The translations under genes and the position numbers were made by a program. From Bacillota bacterium (GTDB lineage Bacteria > Bacillota > Clostridia > Christensenellales > CAG-138), in the NCBI GenBank assembly GCA_023459335.1, contig JAEWUO010000007.1:62001-126000 (forward strand): DNA of 64,000 bases, in the 5' to 3' direction. Below the pieces are notes generated by a model. The model ran no database searches. It was given only the letters and a program-made list of their open reading frames with translations, and was not told the DNA's origin. Shown here in pieces: positions 33,389 through 42,689 of the stretch. The number at the start of each line of letters is the position of its first letter. Position 1 is the first letter of the stretch.

Positions 33389-34651
33389 TTGAGCGATTTT
33401 GCGAAGGCGCGGCTGAATATGAACGCGCTTACAATCTATCGTAAACTGCTTGAAGATGAAACGGTGTCCCGCTTTCTAGCGCTCCTCTCGGAGACGGAAA
33501 GCGGAGACGCCGCTTCCTTCTGCGCAGCTTACGGGGCGTTTTTTCATGAACTTTCGGAGCAGGACTGTTCGCTTAATTTTGCACGGCATCTGGAAAATCT
33601 GGTTCGCTACGACGACAACGCTTTTTCGCGCGCCGCTGCGAATCGGGAATCCGGAAGCTATTATCTCTTGATCCGGAAAGCAGCGGAGCACGACCTGAAC
33701 ATCATCCGATCGATCTCGGGAATCTCCGCTGAAACCATTCAACTGACTTTCTCGAAATCGAGCGCGGAAACGGACCAGATCGCTTTTTTACCGGACTATT
33801 TCCAGAACAGGGAAAGCGTTTTCTCCGCGCTCGATCTGAATGATCTTGTCTGCGAATTGGAACAGTTTCATCGGGAATCCGGGTTCGGCTTGTTTGCGAA
33901 ATACGGCGCGTTCCGCTGGACGGGCGAGCTTGTGGGCGTCCCGCACCCGGACACGGTCCGCATATGCGACCTAAAGGAATACGAGTACGAGCGCGGGATT
34001 GTCGCGGCGAACACGCTGGACTTTGTTGAAGGACGCGGCGGTGGCAATCTTCTGCTCTATGGCGACCGGGGAACGGGGAAGAGCAGCACGATTAAGGCGC
34101 TCGCAAATGAGTATCGTAACAAAGGCCTGCGCATCGTGGAAATCACGAAGGAGCACATCTCCGATCTGCCCGGCGTTCTAGAGCGCCTGCGCGGAATCTC
34201 GCAGCGCTTCATCCTGTTTCTCGACGACCTGACTTTTTCAACAGACGATTCGGCTTTTTCCGCGCTGAAGTCCATACTGGAGGGCGGTATCGTCGCACAG
34301 CCGGAAAACTGCCGTGTCTACGCGACCTCGAACCGCAGGCACTTGGTTAAGGAATCGTTTTCCGAACGCAATCCGGACGATGTGCACGCGGGAGATACGA
34401 TGCAGGAAAAGCTCGCGCTTTACGACCGCTTCGACCAGACTGTGAATTTTTTTGCGCCCGATCAGGCGCGCTATCTTGCGATTGTTCGCGCGCTCGCGGA
34501 GGAGCGAGGACTGTCCGCAACGCGGGAAGCGCTGGAGCGCGGCGCGGTTCAGTGGGCAATCCGCGCGGGCGGGCGTTCCCCGCGTACGGCGAAACAGTTT
34601 GTCGAATGGGCGCAGATTCAGATTTACAAGGGCGCTCCCATACAGGATTAA
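33389..34651 (+). CDS. DUF815 family AAA+ ATPase
   Basis: A 420-residue protein with an N-terminal helical region (1-190) and an AAA+ core: Walker A YGDRGTGKSSTIKAL (about residues 224-238), Walker B FILFLDDLTF, VYATSNRRHLVKE as sensor-1 region, and a late GGRSPRTAKQFVEWAQ. The DUF815 family has no established function; it resembles DnaA/ClpX-like small ATPases. The start is a TTG at 33389 preceded by GGGAG; the next ATG, ten codons later, has no binding site. It lies 15 nt after ilvC and is probably carried on the same transcript. Confidence 0.85.
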   Translation: MSDFAKARLNMNALTIYRKLLEDETVSRFLALLSETESGDAASFCAAYGAFFHELSEQDCSLNFARHLENLVRYDDNAFSRAAANRESGSYYLLIRKAAEHDLNIIRSISGISAETIQLTFSKSSAETDQIAFLPDYFQNRESVFSALDLNDLVCELEQFHRESGFGLFAKYGAFRWTGELVGVPHPDTVRICDLKEYEYERGIVAANTLDFVEGRGGGNLLLYGDRGTGKSSTIKALANEYRNKGLRIVEITKEHISDLPGVLERLRGISQRFILFLDDLTFSTDDSAFSALKSILEGGIVAQPENCRVYATSNRRHLVKESFSERNPDDVHAGDTMQEKLALYDRFDQTVNFFAPDQARYLAIVRALAEERGLSATREALERGAVQWAIRAGGRSPRTAKQFVEWAQIQIYKGAPIQD

Positions 34652-34706
34652 ACCGAATGTTAAAAGGCTTTTACTCACAGCATAAAACAATGGAGTTGCT
34701 TTCTTT

Positions 34707-35408
34707 TTGGGAATAAGCAGAAAACATAAATATATCAGCGCGCTGGCGGCGGCGTTTCCGCATACGATTCCGGTCTTGGCCGGATTTCTTGTGCTCGGGA
34801 TGGCATACGGCATGCTCATGCTCGACAAAGGATACGGGCCGCTATGGTCGCTGCTTATGAGCGCGGTCGCGTTCTGCGGAAGCATGCAGTTTGTGGCGAT
34901 AACGTTGCTAACAACGGCGTTTCATCCGCTGGAGGCACTGCTGTTAAGTTTTCTCGTCAATGCGCGCCATTTGTTTTACGGGCTTTCCATGCTGCAGAAA
35001 TACAAAGGATTCGGACGTGTGAAAGCGTTCTTGATCTATACGCTTTGCGACGAAACATTTTCAATTGTTTCCTGCGTTTCTCCACCGGAAGGGGTAGAGC
35101 CAAAGTACTTTTACCTCTCGATTTCGCTGCTGGATTACTGTTATTGGATCGTCGGCACGCTGCTGGGCGGCATACTCGGTTCGCTGATTACGTTTAATAC
35201 GCTGGGCCTCGATTTCGCACTGACCGCGCTGTTCGTTGTATTGTTTCTTGAACAGATGAAAAAAATCGAGAACCGCATCCTTGGCGTCATCGGCGTTGCA
35301 GTCGCGCTGATTGCGCGTGTTTTATTCGGGTCGGCGAACATGGTACTGCCCGCACTGGCGGGGATACTGGTCATCCTGATCGCCGGGAGGAAACAGATAT
35401 GCCGCTGA
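34707..35408 (+). CDS. azlC: AzlC family branched-chain amino acid exporter subunit
   Basis: A 233-residue membrane protein of the AzlC family with several hydrophobic helices, the opening AAFPHTIPVLAGFLVLGMAYG, and the conserved AVAFCGSMQFVAITLL and LLSFLVNARHLFYGLSM blocks. AzlC works with the small AzlD subunit to export branched-chain amino acids. The start is TTG with GGAG about 11 nt upstream. Its place behind the Ilv genes fits a product overflow role. azlD overlaps it by 10 nt. Confidence 0.9.
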   Translation: MGISRKHKYISALAAAFPHTIPVLAGFLVLGMAYGMLMLDKGYGPLWSLLMSAVAFCGSMQFVAITLLTTAFHPLEALLLSFLVNARHLFYGLSMLQKYKGFGRVKAFLIYTLCDETFSIVSCVSPPEGVEPKYFYLSISLLDYCYWIVGTLLGGILGSLITFNTLGLDFALTALFVVLFLEQMKKIENRILGVIGVAVALIARVLFGSANMVLPALAGILVILIAGRKQICR

Positions 35409-35743
35409 CGCCTGTTCGAGTGATTCTTACCGTTTTTGTAGTCGCGCTGGGCGCGATGGCAACCCGTTTCGCGCCGTTTATTCTTTTCCCGGAGGGAAAG
35501 GAACCGCCGGAGCTCGTTTGTTATCTGGGCCGCGTGCTTCCTCCGGTCATGATGGGGCTGCTTGTCGTTTATTGCCTTAAGGATGTTCCGATTCTGGCAA
35601 GCCCTCACGGGCTGCCGGAATTGATCTCGATTGCGTTCATCGTCATCATACATCTCTGGCGAAAGAACGTTTTGCTGAGTATCGGCTGCGGAACGGCGCT
35701 GTACATGCTGCTCGTTCAAAAGGTTTTTATTGCTTTACCATAG
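35399..35743 (+). CDS. azlD: AzlD family branched-chain amino acid exporter subunit
   Basis: A 114-residue protein with about four hydrophobic helices and the AzlD features TRFAPFILFPEGKEPPELV, YLGRVLPPVMMGLLVVYCL and a terminal helix. Translationally coupled to azlC by a 10-nt overlap; the pair forms the exporter. The start ATG follows GGGAGGAAAC. Confidence 0.9.
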   Translation: MPLTPVRVILTVFVVALGAMATRFAPFILFPEGKEPPELVCYLGRVLPPVMMGLLVVYCLKDVPILASPHGLPELISIAFIVIIHLWRKNVLLSIGCGTALYMLLVQKVFIALP

Positions 35744-35757
35744 GAAAGGCGGAATGA

Positions 35758-35976
35758 ATGGAAGAGATCAAACCCGGCCGTTACCGTCATTTCAAAGGGA
35801 AAGAATATGAAGTTCTCTTTACCGCTACGCATTCGGAAACACTCGAATTGATGGTAGTCTATCGACAACTTTATGGGGAGCGATCCGTGTGGGTCCGGCC
35901 CGCTGTCATGTGGAATGAAATGGTCGAACATCGTGGAGCACGCCAACGAAGGTTTGTCTTCTTAGATCAAGATTGA
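35758..35976 (+). CDS. DUF1653 domain protein
   Basis: A 72-residue small protein: PGRYRHFKGKEYEVLFTATHSET, MVVYRQLYGERSVWVRPAVMW, the full DUF1653 beta-rich domain. Function unknown. It starts 14 nt after azlD, preceded by GGAAAGGCGG, and is followed by a terminator, so it closes the branched-chain operon. Confidence 0.85.
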   Translation: MEEIKPGRYRHFKGKEYEVLFTATHSETLELMVVYRQLYGERSVWVRPAVMWNEMVEHRGARQRRFVFLDQD

Positions 35977-36001
35977 TTTTTTCATCTTAATATTTCGATT
36001 T

Positions 36002-36034
36002 AAAACAGCCCTTCTTTCGATTGGTTGTTTTATA
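36002..36034 (+). terminator. terminator closing the branched-chain amino acid operon
   Basis: AAAACAGCC / GGTTGTTTT stem (one G-T pair) with a 12-nt loop and a trailing TTTTATATT, 25 nt after the DUF1653 stop. Confidence 0.75.
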
Positions 36035-36065
36035 TTCTAAATACAAATATTATGGCGAATACCGA

Positions 36066-36094
36066 TTGCCAAACACTTGATAAAACAGTATGAT
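36066..36094 (+). promoter_or_regulatory. promoter of the GGDEF/HD-GYP gene
   Basis: TTGCCA (36066-36071), 17-nt spacer, TATGAT (36089-36094), about 80 nt upstream of the start codon. Confidence 0.65.
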
Positions 36095-36173
36095 ATAAAT
36101 AAATATAGATTTGAATGTTTTATAAAATGGAGTCGAAAAAAACGAGAGAAAGATACCGCGACAGGATGGACCT

Positions 36174-38996
36174 ATGTTTAAAAACCGTCCCAAGCCGAAT
36201 ACACGTCAAAAAAGCGTAATCTTTCGGTCGCTTCTAATTACGGCCGTCTATTCGTTTACCGGGTACGCATGGATTCTCATTTCGGATTTCACACTCGCCA
36301 ATAAATATTCTGAGGCCCCCGACGTGTTGTTTATCAGTGTCTTAAAGGGGCTTTGCTATGTTACCGCAACGGCGATTCTGATCTATTTTCTCATTCATTC
36401 CAGCCTTAAAAAAATCATCAGGGAAATCAGCGAACGCAGGGTGAGCGAGGATGCGCTGAAAGAAGCGCAGCAGCTCGCGCAGGTCGGAAGTTTCTCTTAT
36501 GACCTGTCCACACATATACTCGAATGTTCCGATGAAGCGATGCGCATTCTGAATTTTTCGGAAAGCATTGTTCAATCGAGTCCCGAAGAACTGATGCAAA
36601 GCGTTCATATCGATGATCGGGATTATGCTCTTTCGAGCCTGAAACTTGCGCTTGAAAAAGAAGGAGATACGTCTTTTTACTGCCGTTTGCTGCGCAAAGA
36701 TGCGTCGGAGCGAACCTTGAGCATTCGGGTTCATGCTTCCGGTCAACAAGACTCCTCACATTTCCGTTTCTTCGGGACGATACAGGATGTGACGGACCGT
36801 ATGCAAGCGGAAACCGCAGCGCGCGAAAATGAAGCGATTTATAAAACGCTGATCAATTCCAGTTACGATCTTGTTTATTTAAAAGACAATAATCTGCGCT
36901 ACATCGCCGCAAACCGAAATATGCAGCTTTACTACGGTATTTCGGAAGACCTTCTGCTTGGCAAAACAATCAACGAAGTCCATCCCTCGGAAGAGTCTCT
37001 TATCTGGGAAGCACGGGATCAAAAAGTTCTCGCAAGCGGCAGCCCTCTGTTTCTCGAGGATACGAAAGACGGACGGACGTTTGAAACAATCATCTTTCCT
37101 GTGGATATGACGGGGAACAAACACGGTGTCGGCGGAATTTCACGCGATATTACACAGCGCCGTCTGACGGAGGAAGCCGCTGAGCGGGAACGCGACCGCG
37201 CGGAAGCATATTTCGATATTGCGTCCGTCGTGTTTGTTGTTCTGGATCAAAACGCGACAGTAATGATGATCAATCGAGCCGGATGCGATATCATTGGTTT
37301 GCCAAGGGATCAGATTGTTGGACAAAATTGGATTCAGCGGTTTGTTCTGGAATCGGAGCAGCCTATACTGATCGAATTGATGAGTCAGTTGCAGGCAAAC
37401 GATTCGAAAGCCCAACTGACGCATGAAAACGATATTGTAACGGCTTCAGATGAATTGCGCAGGATCGAGTGGCGCAACTCCGTATTAAAGAATGCGGACG
37501 GTTCGTTTCGCGGAATTCTAGCCGCGGGCGTGGATGTAACGGAACTGCGAAAGGCGACTCAGGCGCTGCAGGAGAGCGAACGCAGCAAGAGCGTGCTGTT
37601 GTCGAACCTGCCCGGCATGGCATACCGTTGCGCAAACGACCGCTATTGGACCATGCAGTTTATTTCCAGCGGCTGCTTTGCATTGACCGGGTACATGCCA
37701 GAAGAATTAATCGGCAACGCGTGCATTTCTTTTAACGATATCATCTGCCCTGAATACAGAAATTTCAATATCGCTGAAAATGCGAGCTCCGAATCGTCGC
37801 GTGCAAGCAATCGCTATGAATATGAGATACTGACTTCGTCAGGCGAACGAAAATGGGTGCTCGATATCAGCCAAAGCATCTGCGATTCTCAGGGGAAAGT
37901 CGTTGCGTTTGAAGGGATTATCATCGACATTACCAATTCGAAGTTACAGTTTCTGCAGATTCAATACCTGAGCAATCATGACCAGCTCACAGGACTGCAT
38001 AACCGGCAGTATTATGATAACGCGAAGAAACGCCTCGATCACGAGAAATATCTGCCTCTTTCCGTCCTGTTTTTCGATATTAACGGATTAAAACTCATCA
38101 ATGACGCATTTGGTTACGACGCGGGAGACCGAATGATTCAGACAACCGCATCGATGATCAAGGCAAGCGTTCAGCCAAGCGAGATCATCGCGCGAATCGG
38201 CGGTGACGAATTTGGCATACTGATGCCAAACACTGACGAATTACAATGCGCCGCGCGCATGCAGACGCTGAAGGAAGCCTTTGAATCGTATAATGCTTCC
38301 CTGAAGGATCGCGCGCTTGTAATCAACCTCTCCAATGGATGCGGCACAAAAAAAGATAAAGATACGGATATCGCGCTGGTGGAAAAGAATGCGGAAGCAA
38401 ACATGGCGCGCCGGAAATTATTTGATCAAAAGAGCCATCACAACGCGGTTCTTTCGTCTATCATGGCGACTCTGTTCGAACGCAGCTATGAAACGGAGGA
38501 GCATGCCGAACGAATCGGTCAGCTCTGCGCGGTCATCGGCGTTCGTTTAGGGCTGAGTCACGATGATATCGATAAGCTCCGGCTGTTTGCGATTCTGCAC
38601 GACATTGGAAAAATCGGGATCAGCGATCAAATTTTAAACAAACCCGCGGCGCTGACCGAAGACGAGATGGCGCAGATGCGTATGCATCCCGAAATCGGGT
38701 ATCGAATTGCGATGGCTTCGCCCGACTTTGCGCCGATTGCGGAGTATATTTTAACGCATCAGGAACGTTGGGACGGAGCGGGTTACCCCAACCACATCGC
38801 GGGGGAGAACATTCCTCTTCTCTCGCGAATTCTCGCGGTCGCCGACGCATACGATGCGATGACGAAAGACCGCGTCTACCGAAAAGCGCTGCCGCGCGAG
38901 GAAGCAATCAAAGAGATCAGAAAAAATGCCGGCACGCAGTTCGACCCGCAGATTGTGAAACTGTTTTTGGAAATTCTTGAGGAAACCAATTTATAA
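36174..38996 (+). CDS. membrane PAS-GGDEF-HD-GYP signalling protein
   Basis: A 940-residue protein. Two membrane helices lie in residues 15-75, followed by four PAS-like sensing modules (about 95-220, 222-335, 345-460, 470-590), a GGDEF domain (about 600-755; intact GGDEF in IARIGGDEFGIL near 676) and an HD-GYP domain (about 765-935) with LHDIGKIGI and HQERWDGAGYP intact. GGDEF makes c-di-GMP and HD-GYP hydrolyses it, so both opposing activities look possible; one may be allosteric. The ATG follows AGGATGG. It stands alone between its own promoter and terminator. Confidence 0.93.
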   Translation: MFKNRPKPNTRQKSVIFRSLLITAVYSFTGYAWILISDFTLANKYSEAPDVLFISVLKGLCYVTATAILIYFLIHSSLKKIIREISERRVSEDALKEAQQLAQVGSFSYDLSTHILECSDEAMRILNFSESIVQSSPEELMQSVHIDDRDYALSSLKLALEKEGDTSFYCRLLRKDASERTLSIRVHASGQQDSSHFRFFGTIQDVTDRMQAETAARENEAIYKTLINSSYDLVYLKDNNLRYIAANRNMQLYYGISEDLLLGKTINEVHPSEESLIWEARDQKVLASGSPLFLEDTKDGRTFETIIFPVDMTGNKHGVGGISRDITQRRLTEEAAERERDRAEAYFDIASVVFVVLDQNATVMMINRAGCDIIGLPRDQIVGQNWIQRFVLESEQPILIELMSQLQANDSKAQLTHENDIVTASDELRRIEWRNSVLKNADGSFRGILAAGVDVTELRKATQALQESERSKSVLLSNLPGMAYRCANDRYWTMQFISSGCFALTGYMPEELIGNACISFNDIICPEYRNFNIAENASSESSRASNRYEYEILTSSGERKWVLDISQSICDSQGKVVAFEGIIIDITNSKLQFLQIQYLSNHDQLTGLHNRQYYDNAKKRLDHEKYLPLSVLFFDINGLKLINDAFGYDAGDRMIQTTASMIKASVQPSEIIARIGGDEFGILMPNTDELQCAARMQTLKEAFESYNASLKDRALVINLSNGCGTKKDKDTDIALVEKNAEANMARRKLFDQKSHHNAVLSSIMATLFERSYETEEHAERIGQLCAVIGVRLGLSHDDIDKLRLFAILHDIGKIGISDQILNKPAALTEDEMAQMRMHPEIGYRIAMASPDFAPIAEYILTHQERWDGAGYPNHIAGENIPLLSRILAVADAYDAMTKDRVYRKALPREEAIKEIRKNAGTQFDPQIVKLFLEILEETNL

Positions 38997-39013
38997 ACGC
39001 AGTTCATACTAAA

Positions 39014-39053
39014 ACAACCGCAGTTACATCATGCACTGCGGTTGTCTCTTTTC
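39014..39053 (+). terminator. terminator of the GGDEF/HD-GYP gene
   Basis: Perfect 11-bp stem ACAACCGCAGT / ACTGCGGTTGT (39014-39024, 39035-39045) followed by CTCTTTTC. It may also serve the convergent DegV gene ending at 39069. Confidence 0.8.
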
Positions 39054-39068
39054 ATCTGCGATATAGAC

Positions 39069-39959
39069 TTAATTCGGATTGGAACCGGGCTTTGTCAGAA
39101 ACAACACGCCCAATGTATTCGGCCCGCTGTGCGCGCTGATCGTGCAGCTCGCCTGCGTGACGAAAATCTCCCTAAACGGCTGCAACTCGCGGATGCGTTC
39201 TACGACACGGTCGATAATGGCTTTGTCGTCCATGCCGGAGTGAGTTACAAATACGCGATCGAGCACCAAGTCGGTTCGGTCCTTTAGTTGATCGTCCACA
39301 TATTTCATGAGAGACGGAGCAAGTTTTCCCATGTATTTTTTCCCGACGACCATGCTGCCCTGCCGGTCGTTGCGCACGAGAATCGTCGGTTTGAGGTTCA
39401 TCAGTGCGGCGCCGATCTGCGTGATGCTTGAGCAGCGGCCGCCCGCGCGCATGAACTCCAGCGTATCGAGGATAAAGCTCGCGCGGGTGTCCGGCACGAG
39501 CGCCGTTACTTCCGAAACGATCTGCTGAACCGGAATGCCAGCCTTGATCCGCTCTCCCGCTTCGCAGACCAGAAGCCCGAAACCGGTGGAGAGGGAACAG
39601 GAGTCGATGACGTACACCTTTCCTTTGTTTTTCAGCGTATCCGCGGCAATCTGCGCGTTCGCGCAGGAACTCGAAAGCCCCGATCCGAGCGAGATATGGA
39701 GGATTTCATAGCCTTTTTCCAAATAGGGCAGGAAGTAGCTTTCATACTCCTCCGGGTTGATTGCGGCGGTACGAGGCAGAAGCCTGTGTTTCCACCAGGC
39801 TTCATATAATTCGGCGGACGTAATATCCAAGCCGTCTGTATATTGTTTATCGCCTAAAATAATGTGAAGCGGATAAAGGGAAACCTGATATCGTTCTTTC
39901 AACTCATCGCCGATATCGCATGGCGTATCCGCGCTCAACAAAATTTTCCGGTCGGACAT
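39069..39959 (-). CDS. DegV family fatty-acid-binding protein
   Basis: A 296-residue DegV protein: ILLSADTPCDI at the start, YPLHIILGDKQYTDG, a TAAINPEEYESYF block (usual TSQPS position changed), SLGSGLSSSCANAQIAA, VIDSCSLSTGFGLLV and LEFMRAGGRCS, ending with SAHSGPNTLGVLFL. DegV proteins bind a fatty acid and, as FakB, can present it to the fatty acid kinase FakA. No FakA gene is nearby. The ATG follows AGGGGG. Confidence 0.88.
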   Translation of the reverse strand: MSDRKILLSADTPCDIGDELKERYQVSLYPLHIILGDKQYTDGLDITSAELYEAWWKHRLLPRTAAINPEEYESYFLPYLEKGYEILHISLGSGLSSSCANAQIAADTLKNKGKVYVIDSCSLSTGFGLLVCEAGERIKAGIPVQQIVSEVTALVPDTRASFILDTLEFMRAGGRCSSITQIGAALMNLKPTILVRNDRQGSMVVGKKYMGKLAPSLMKYVDDQLKDRTDLVLDRVFVTHSGMDDKAIIDRVVERIRELQPFREIFVTQASCTISAHSGPNTLGVLFLTKPGSNPN

Positions 39960-40057
39960 AATGTATTACCCCCTGAGCGATCGTTTTCTTATTCTAGCAA
40001 AGGCATGCATCAGCGTCAACCTGAAGCTATTTTAAAACGAATAAACGCTTGTAAAAT

Positions 40058-40079
40058 AACAATATTTCGCTATATTGTT
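40058..40079 (-). terminator. AT-rich hairpin between alpha-galactosidase and DegV genes
   Basis: AACAATAT / ATATTGTT stem with a 6-nt loop, followed on the minus strand by ATTTTAC. A weak terminator candidate for the alpha-galactosidase gene; the surrounding 40020-40130 stretch is strongly AT-rich. Confidence 0.35.
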
Positions 40080-40135
40080 TATTTAATAATATTTTTATTC
40101 GATACGCAATAGGTTTATTGAATTTTAAGTCCAGT

Positions 40136-42481
40136 TTAGGCGACTGGAGGTTGTTCTTCTATTTCATAAAGACTCGACCCGAAGTCACCCATCAGGCGCA
40201 CCTTTTCGTTATAACCTGTTCCGATAAACTGGTTGTTGAGGTGAACCCCCTGCATCAGCGTTTTCCCGCTTGCCGAGTAGGTTTCCACGCAGTCGCGCAG
40301 CGTGTAGAGACGGTCGATCCAGCGAAAAAGCATTCCATTCGGGTTGATTGGAAAAGGAAGGAGATGATTGATCAGCCCGCCGAATCTGCGGACGAAAACG
40401 CACTGCGGTTTTGTCTGAATCCGGTATTGTGATTCTTCGTTTAATCCCGAAAGCGGAAGAACGTCGTTTCCCTCGGCGGCTTGCGCAAGCGTCTGGAACG
40501 CTCCCGCAACCGAGTGCGTTCGATCCGGTGAAACGGCTTGCCAATAAACCTTGTTCGACTTCGGCGTATCATGGCGATAAAATCTGCCGTACTGGAGCGT
40601 TCGGCGGTGCGCCTTATAGTATGCGATTTGATCGCATACTTCGTTTCGCTCCAGCCGCGTCAGATATTTCAGGTCAAGTTCATAACCAAGACAGCCAAAG
40701 CTCGCAACGTTAAAACGCGTGGAGATTTCCGTATTTCGCAGGGTTTGCTGGTTCGGCGCGGCGGAAACGTGCGCACCCATCGTCGACTGCGGATAAAGAT
40801 AGCTCAGTCCCGCTTGTATCTTCAGCCGTTCGACCGCGTCCGTATCGTCGCTCGACCAAACCTGCGGGGAAAAGCATAGCATGCCAAGATCAAAGCGGTT
40901 ACCGCCGCTGGAGCAGGATTCCAGCAGTATCTGCGGTCGCGGCAGGAAGATACGTCCCAGCACATCATATAAGCCGATGATGTACCGGTGATAGAACTCG
41001 CCCTGATTGGCGAGGAGAGGGGAGCATGCGTCGCTGATGTGGCGGTTCATGTCCCATTTGACGTAATCGATCTTCGCGTCGTCGAGGATGGAAGATACGC
41101 TTTCCACAATATAGTCTCGTACTGCGGGGTTGCACAGGTCGAGCAAGAGCTGATTTCGTCCGAGCAACGCGTCGCGTTTCGGCGTCGTTACTGCGTATTC
41201 CGGATGCGCGCGGAAGAGGTCGCTGTCCGGATTCACCATCTCCGGTTCAAACCAGAGCCCGAAATTCAAACCAAGCGAGTGGATTTCCTGTGCAAAATGG
41301 CTTATTCCCCGGGGCAGCTTTTTACGGTTAACGGCGTAATCGCCGAGGCCGGCGGTGTCGTTGTTCCGCTTGCCGAACCATCCGTCGTCAAGGACGAACA
41401 GCTCGACGCCGAGCCGTCTTGCCTGCCGGGCAAGGCGGAGAAGCTTACTCCGGGTAAACCGAAAAAAACTGGCTTCCCAGTTGTTGATGAGAACGGGGCG
41501 CTCCTGATTTTTCCATGCGCCGCGCACAATATTGCGATTAACAAACTCGTGGAAATGCGCGCTCATGCCGTTGAATCCATCCGGTGAGAAAGTCATGACC
41601 GCTTCCGGCGTTTCAAAACGTTCTCCCGAGGCGAGCGTCCAATCAAAACAGTGCGGGTTGATCCCAAGCTGCACGCGCACAAGATCGAAGGGAGAAAGCT
41701 CCGCAATGCCGATATGATTACCGCTGTATACGAGATTGAATCCGTAAACGCGGCCGTGAGATTCCGTCGCGCCGTCTGCGCACAGCAAAAAGCCGGGGTT
41801 ATGCCGGTTGCTCGAAGCGCCAGTGGTGGAAGAACTGACGAACTGTCCGTATTGCAGCTTCCGGTCGTGGCGGTGTGTCTCTTTGATCCAGGCGCCGTCG
41901 AACGTAACGAGCGAGAAGCCTTCGTTTTCCAGATCGAGCTGCATGCTCATGATGCGGCGGATGGAAATCGGTTCGGTCCCATCGTTAATTAGGACTGCGC
42001 GGCGGGTTATAACGTCCGTTTCCGCAAATACGGTGTAATACAGGATCAGCTTGATTTTACCTGCGCGGTCGAGCATCGTTACGGCGAGTGTATCCGCCGC
42101 GCCTGTTTCGTCGTATGCCGTGGGCAGGGTTTCCATAGGAACACAGCCCTGAAGGATTTTATGCGATTCGTATACAAGATCGGTGCGATATGTCCCGTCC
42201 GCGAGTTTCACTTCAAGCGGTGTCTGCCGATAATCCCCGCATCCGACGCCCGACCATTCCAGCGGGATATTTTCGAGGCAGTAAGAAGGATCCGTTGCCG
42301 CGTTGTAAAGCACGGAACTTCCATGCATGATCGAACGCTTTGTTAAAAGCGTTTCCATTTCGCAATCCGTTATGCGTTCTCCGTAGTGAATGTGCTCAAG
42401 ATGTTTAAAGTCCGTAATACGGAAGAGATAACTTGTGTTCCTCGTTTGTAAAGAAAAGACACGATTCTGAAACGCGATCAT
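40136..42481 (-). CDS. alpha-galactosidase, GH36 family
   Basis: A 781-residue GH36 enzyme releasing terminal alpha-galactose from oligosaccharides such as raffinose or melibiose. The N-terminal beta-sandwich (1-320) precedes the barrel with VLINNWEASFF, ELFVLDDGWFGKRN, GLWFEPEMVN, the nucleophile Asp in DYVKWDMNR (near residue 475) and the acid/base Asp in WSSDDTDAVER (near 545). There is no signal peptide, so it acts in the cytoplasm. No sugar transporter gene is adjacent; an APC transporter is divergent. The ATG follows AAAGGA. Confidence 0.93.
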   Translation of the reverse strand: MIAFQNRVFSLQTRNTSYLFRITDFKHLEHIHYGERITDCEMETLLTKRSIMHGSSVLYNAATDPSYCLENIPLEWSGVGCGDYRQTPLEVKLADGTYRTDLVYESHKILQGCVPMETLPTAYDETGAADTLAVTMLDRAGKIKLILYYTVFAETDVITRRAVLINDGTEPISIRRIMSMQLDLENEGFSLVTFDGAWIKETHRHDRKLQYGQFVSSSTTGASSNRHNPGFLLCADGATESHGRVYGFNLVYSGNHIGIAELSPFDLVRVQLGINPHCFDWTLASGERFETPEAVMTFSPDGFNGMSAHFHEFVNRNIVRGAWKNQERPVLINNWEASFFRFTRSKLLRLARQARRLGVELFVLDDGWFGKRNNDTAGLGDYAVNRKKLPRGISHFAQEIHSLGLNFGLWFEPEMVNPDSDLFRAHPEYAVTTPKRDALLGRNQLLLDLCNPAVRDYIVESVSSILDDAKIDYVKWDMNRHISDACSPLLANQGEFYHRYIIGLYDVLGRIFLPRPQILLESCSSGGNRFDLGMLCFSPQVWSSDDTDAVERLKIQAGLSYLYPQSTMGAHVSAAPNQQTLRNTEISTRFNVASFGCLGYELDLKYLTRLERNEVCDQIAYYKAHRRTLQYGRFYRHDTPKSNKVYWQAVSPDRTHSVAGAFQTLAQAAEGNDVLPLSGLNEESQYRIQTKPQCVFVRRFGGLINHLLPFPINPNGMLFRWIDRLYTLRDCVETYSASGKTLMQGVHLNNQFIGTGYNEKVRLMGDFGSSLYEIEEQPPVA

Positions 42482-42535
42482 AAACGTCCTTTCCGGATAT
42501 GGTTTTATCCGAAGAAAGTTGGATTTTACTTATTC

Positions 42536-42564
42536 ATTTTAGCCTTACCAAAATTACCCGTCAA
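42536..42564 (-). promoter_or_regulatory. promoter of the alpha-galactosidase gene
   Basis: Minus strand TTGACG (42564-42559), 17-nt spacer, TAAAAT (42541-42536), 55 nt before the start codon. Confidence 0.65.
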
Positions 42565-42614
42565 TGCAGAGATCGGATTTTTACCGAATCCTGCAAAACA
42601 CTGCGTTAAGTTTA

Positions 42615-42643
42615 TTGACAACCGCCGAAGCATACTGTATAAA
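42615..42643 (+). promoter_or_regulatory. promoter of the APC transporter gene
   Basis: TTGACA (42615-42620), 17-nt spacer, TATAAA (42638-42643), divergent from the alpha-galactosidase promoter. Confidence 0.75.
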
Positions 42644-42689
42644 TGTATCGGGGTTGAGTGAACAAATCGTTCAAATGAGGAGATAGGGA

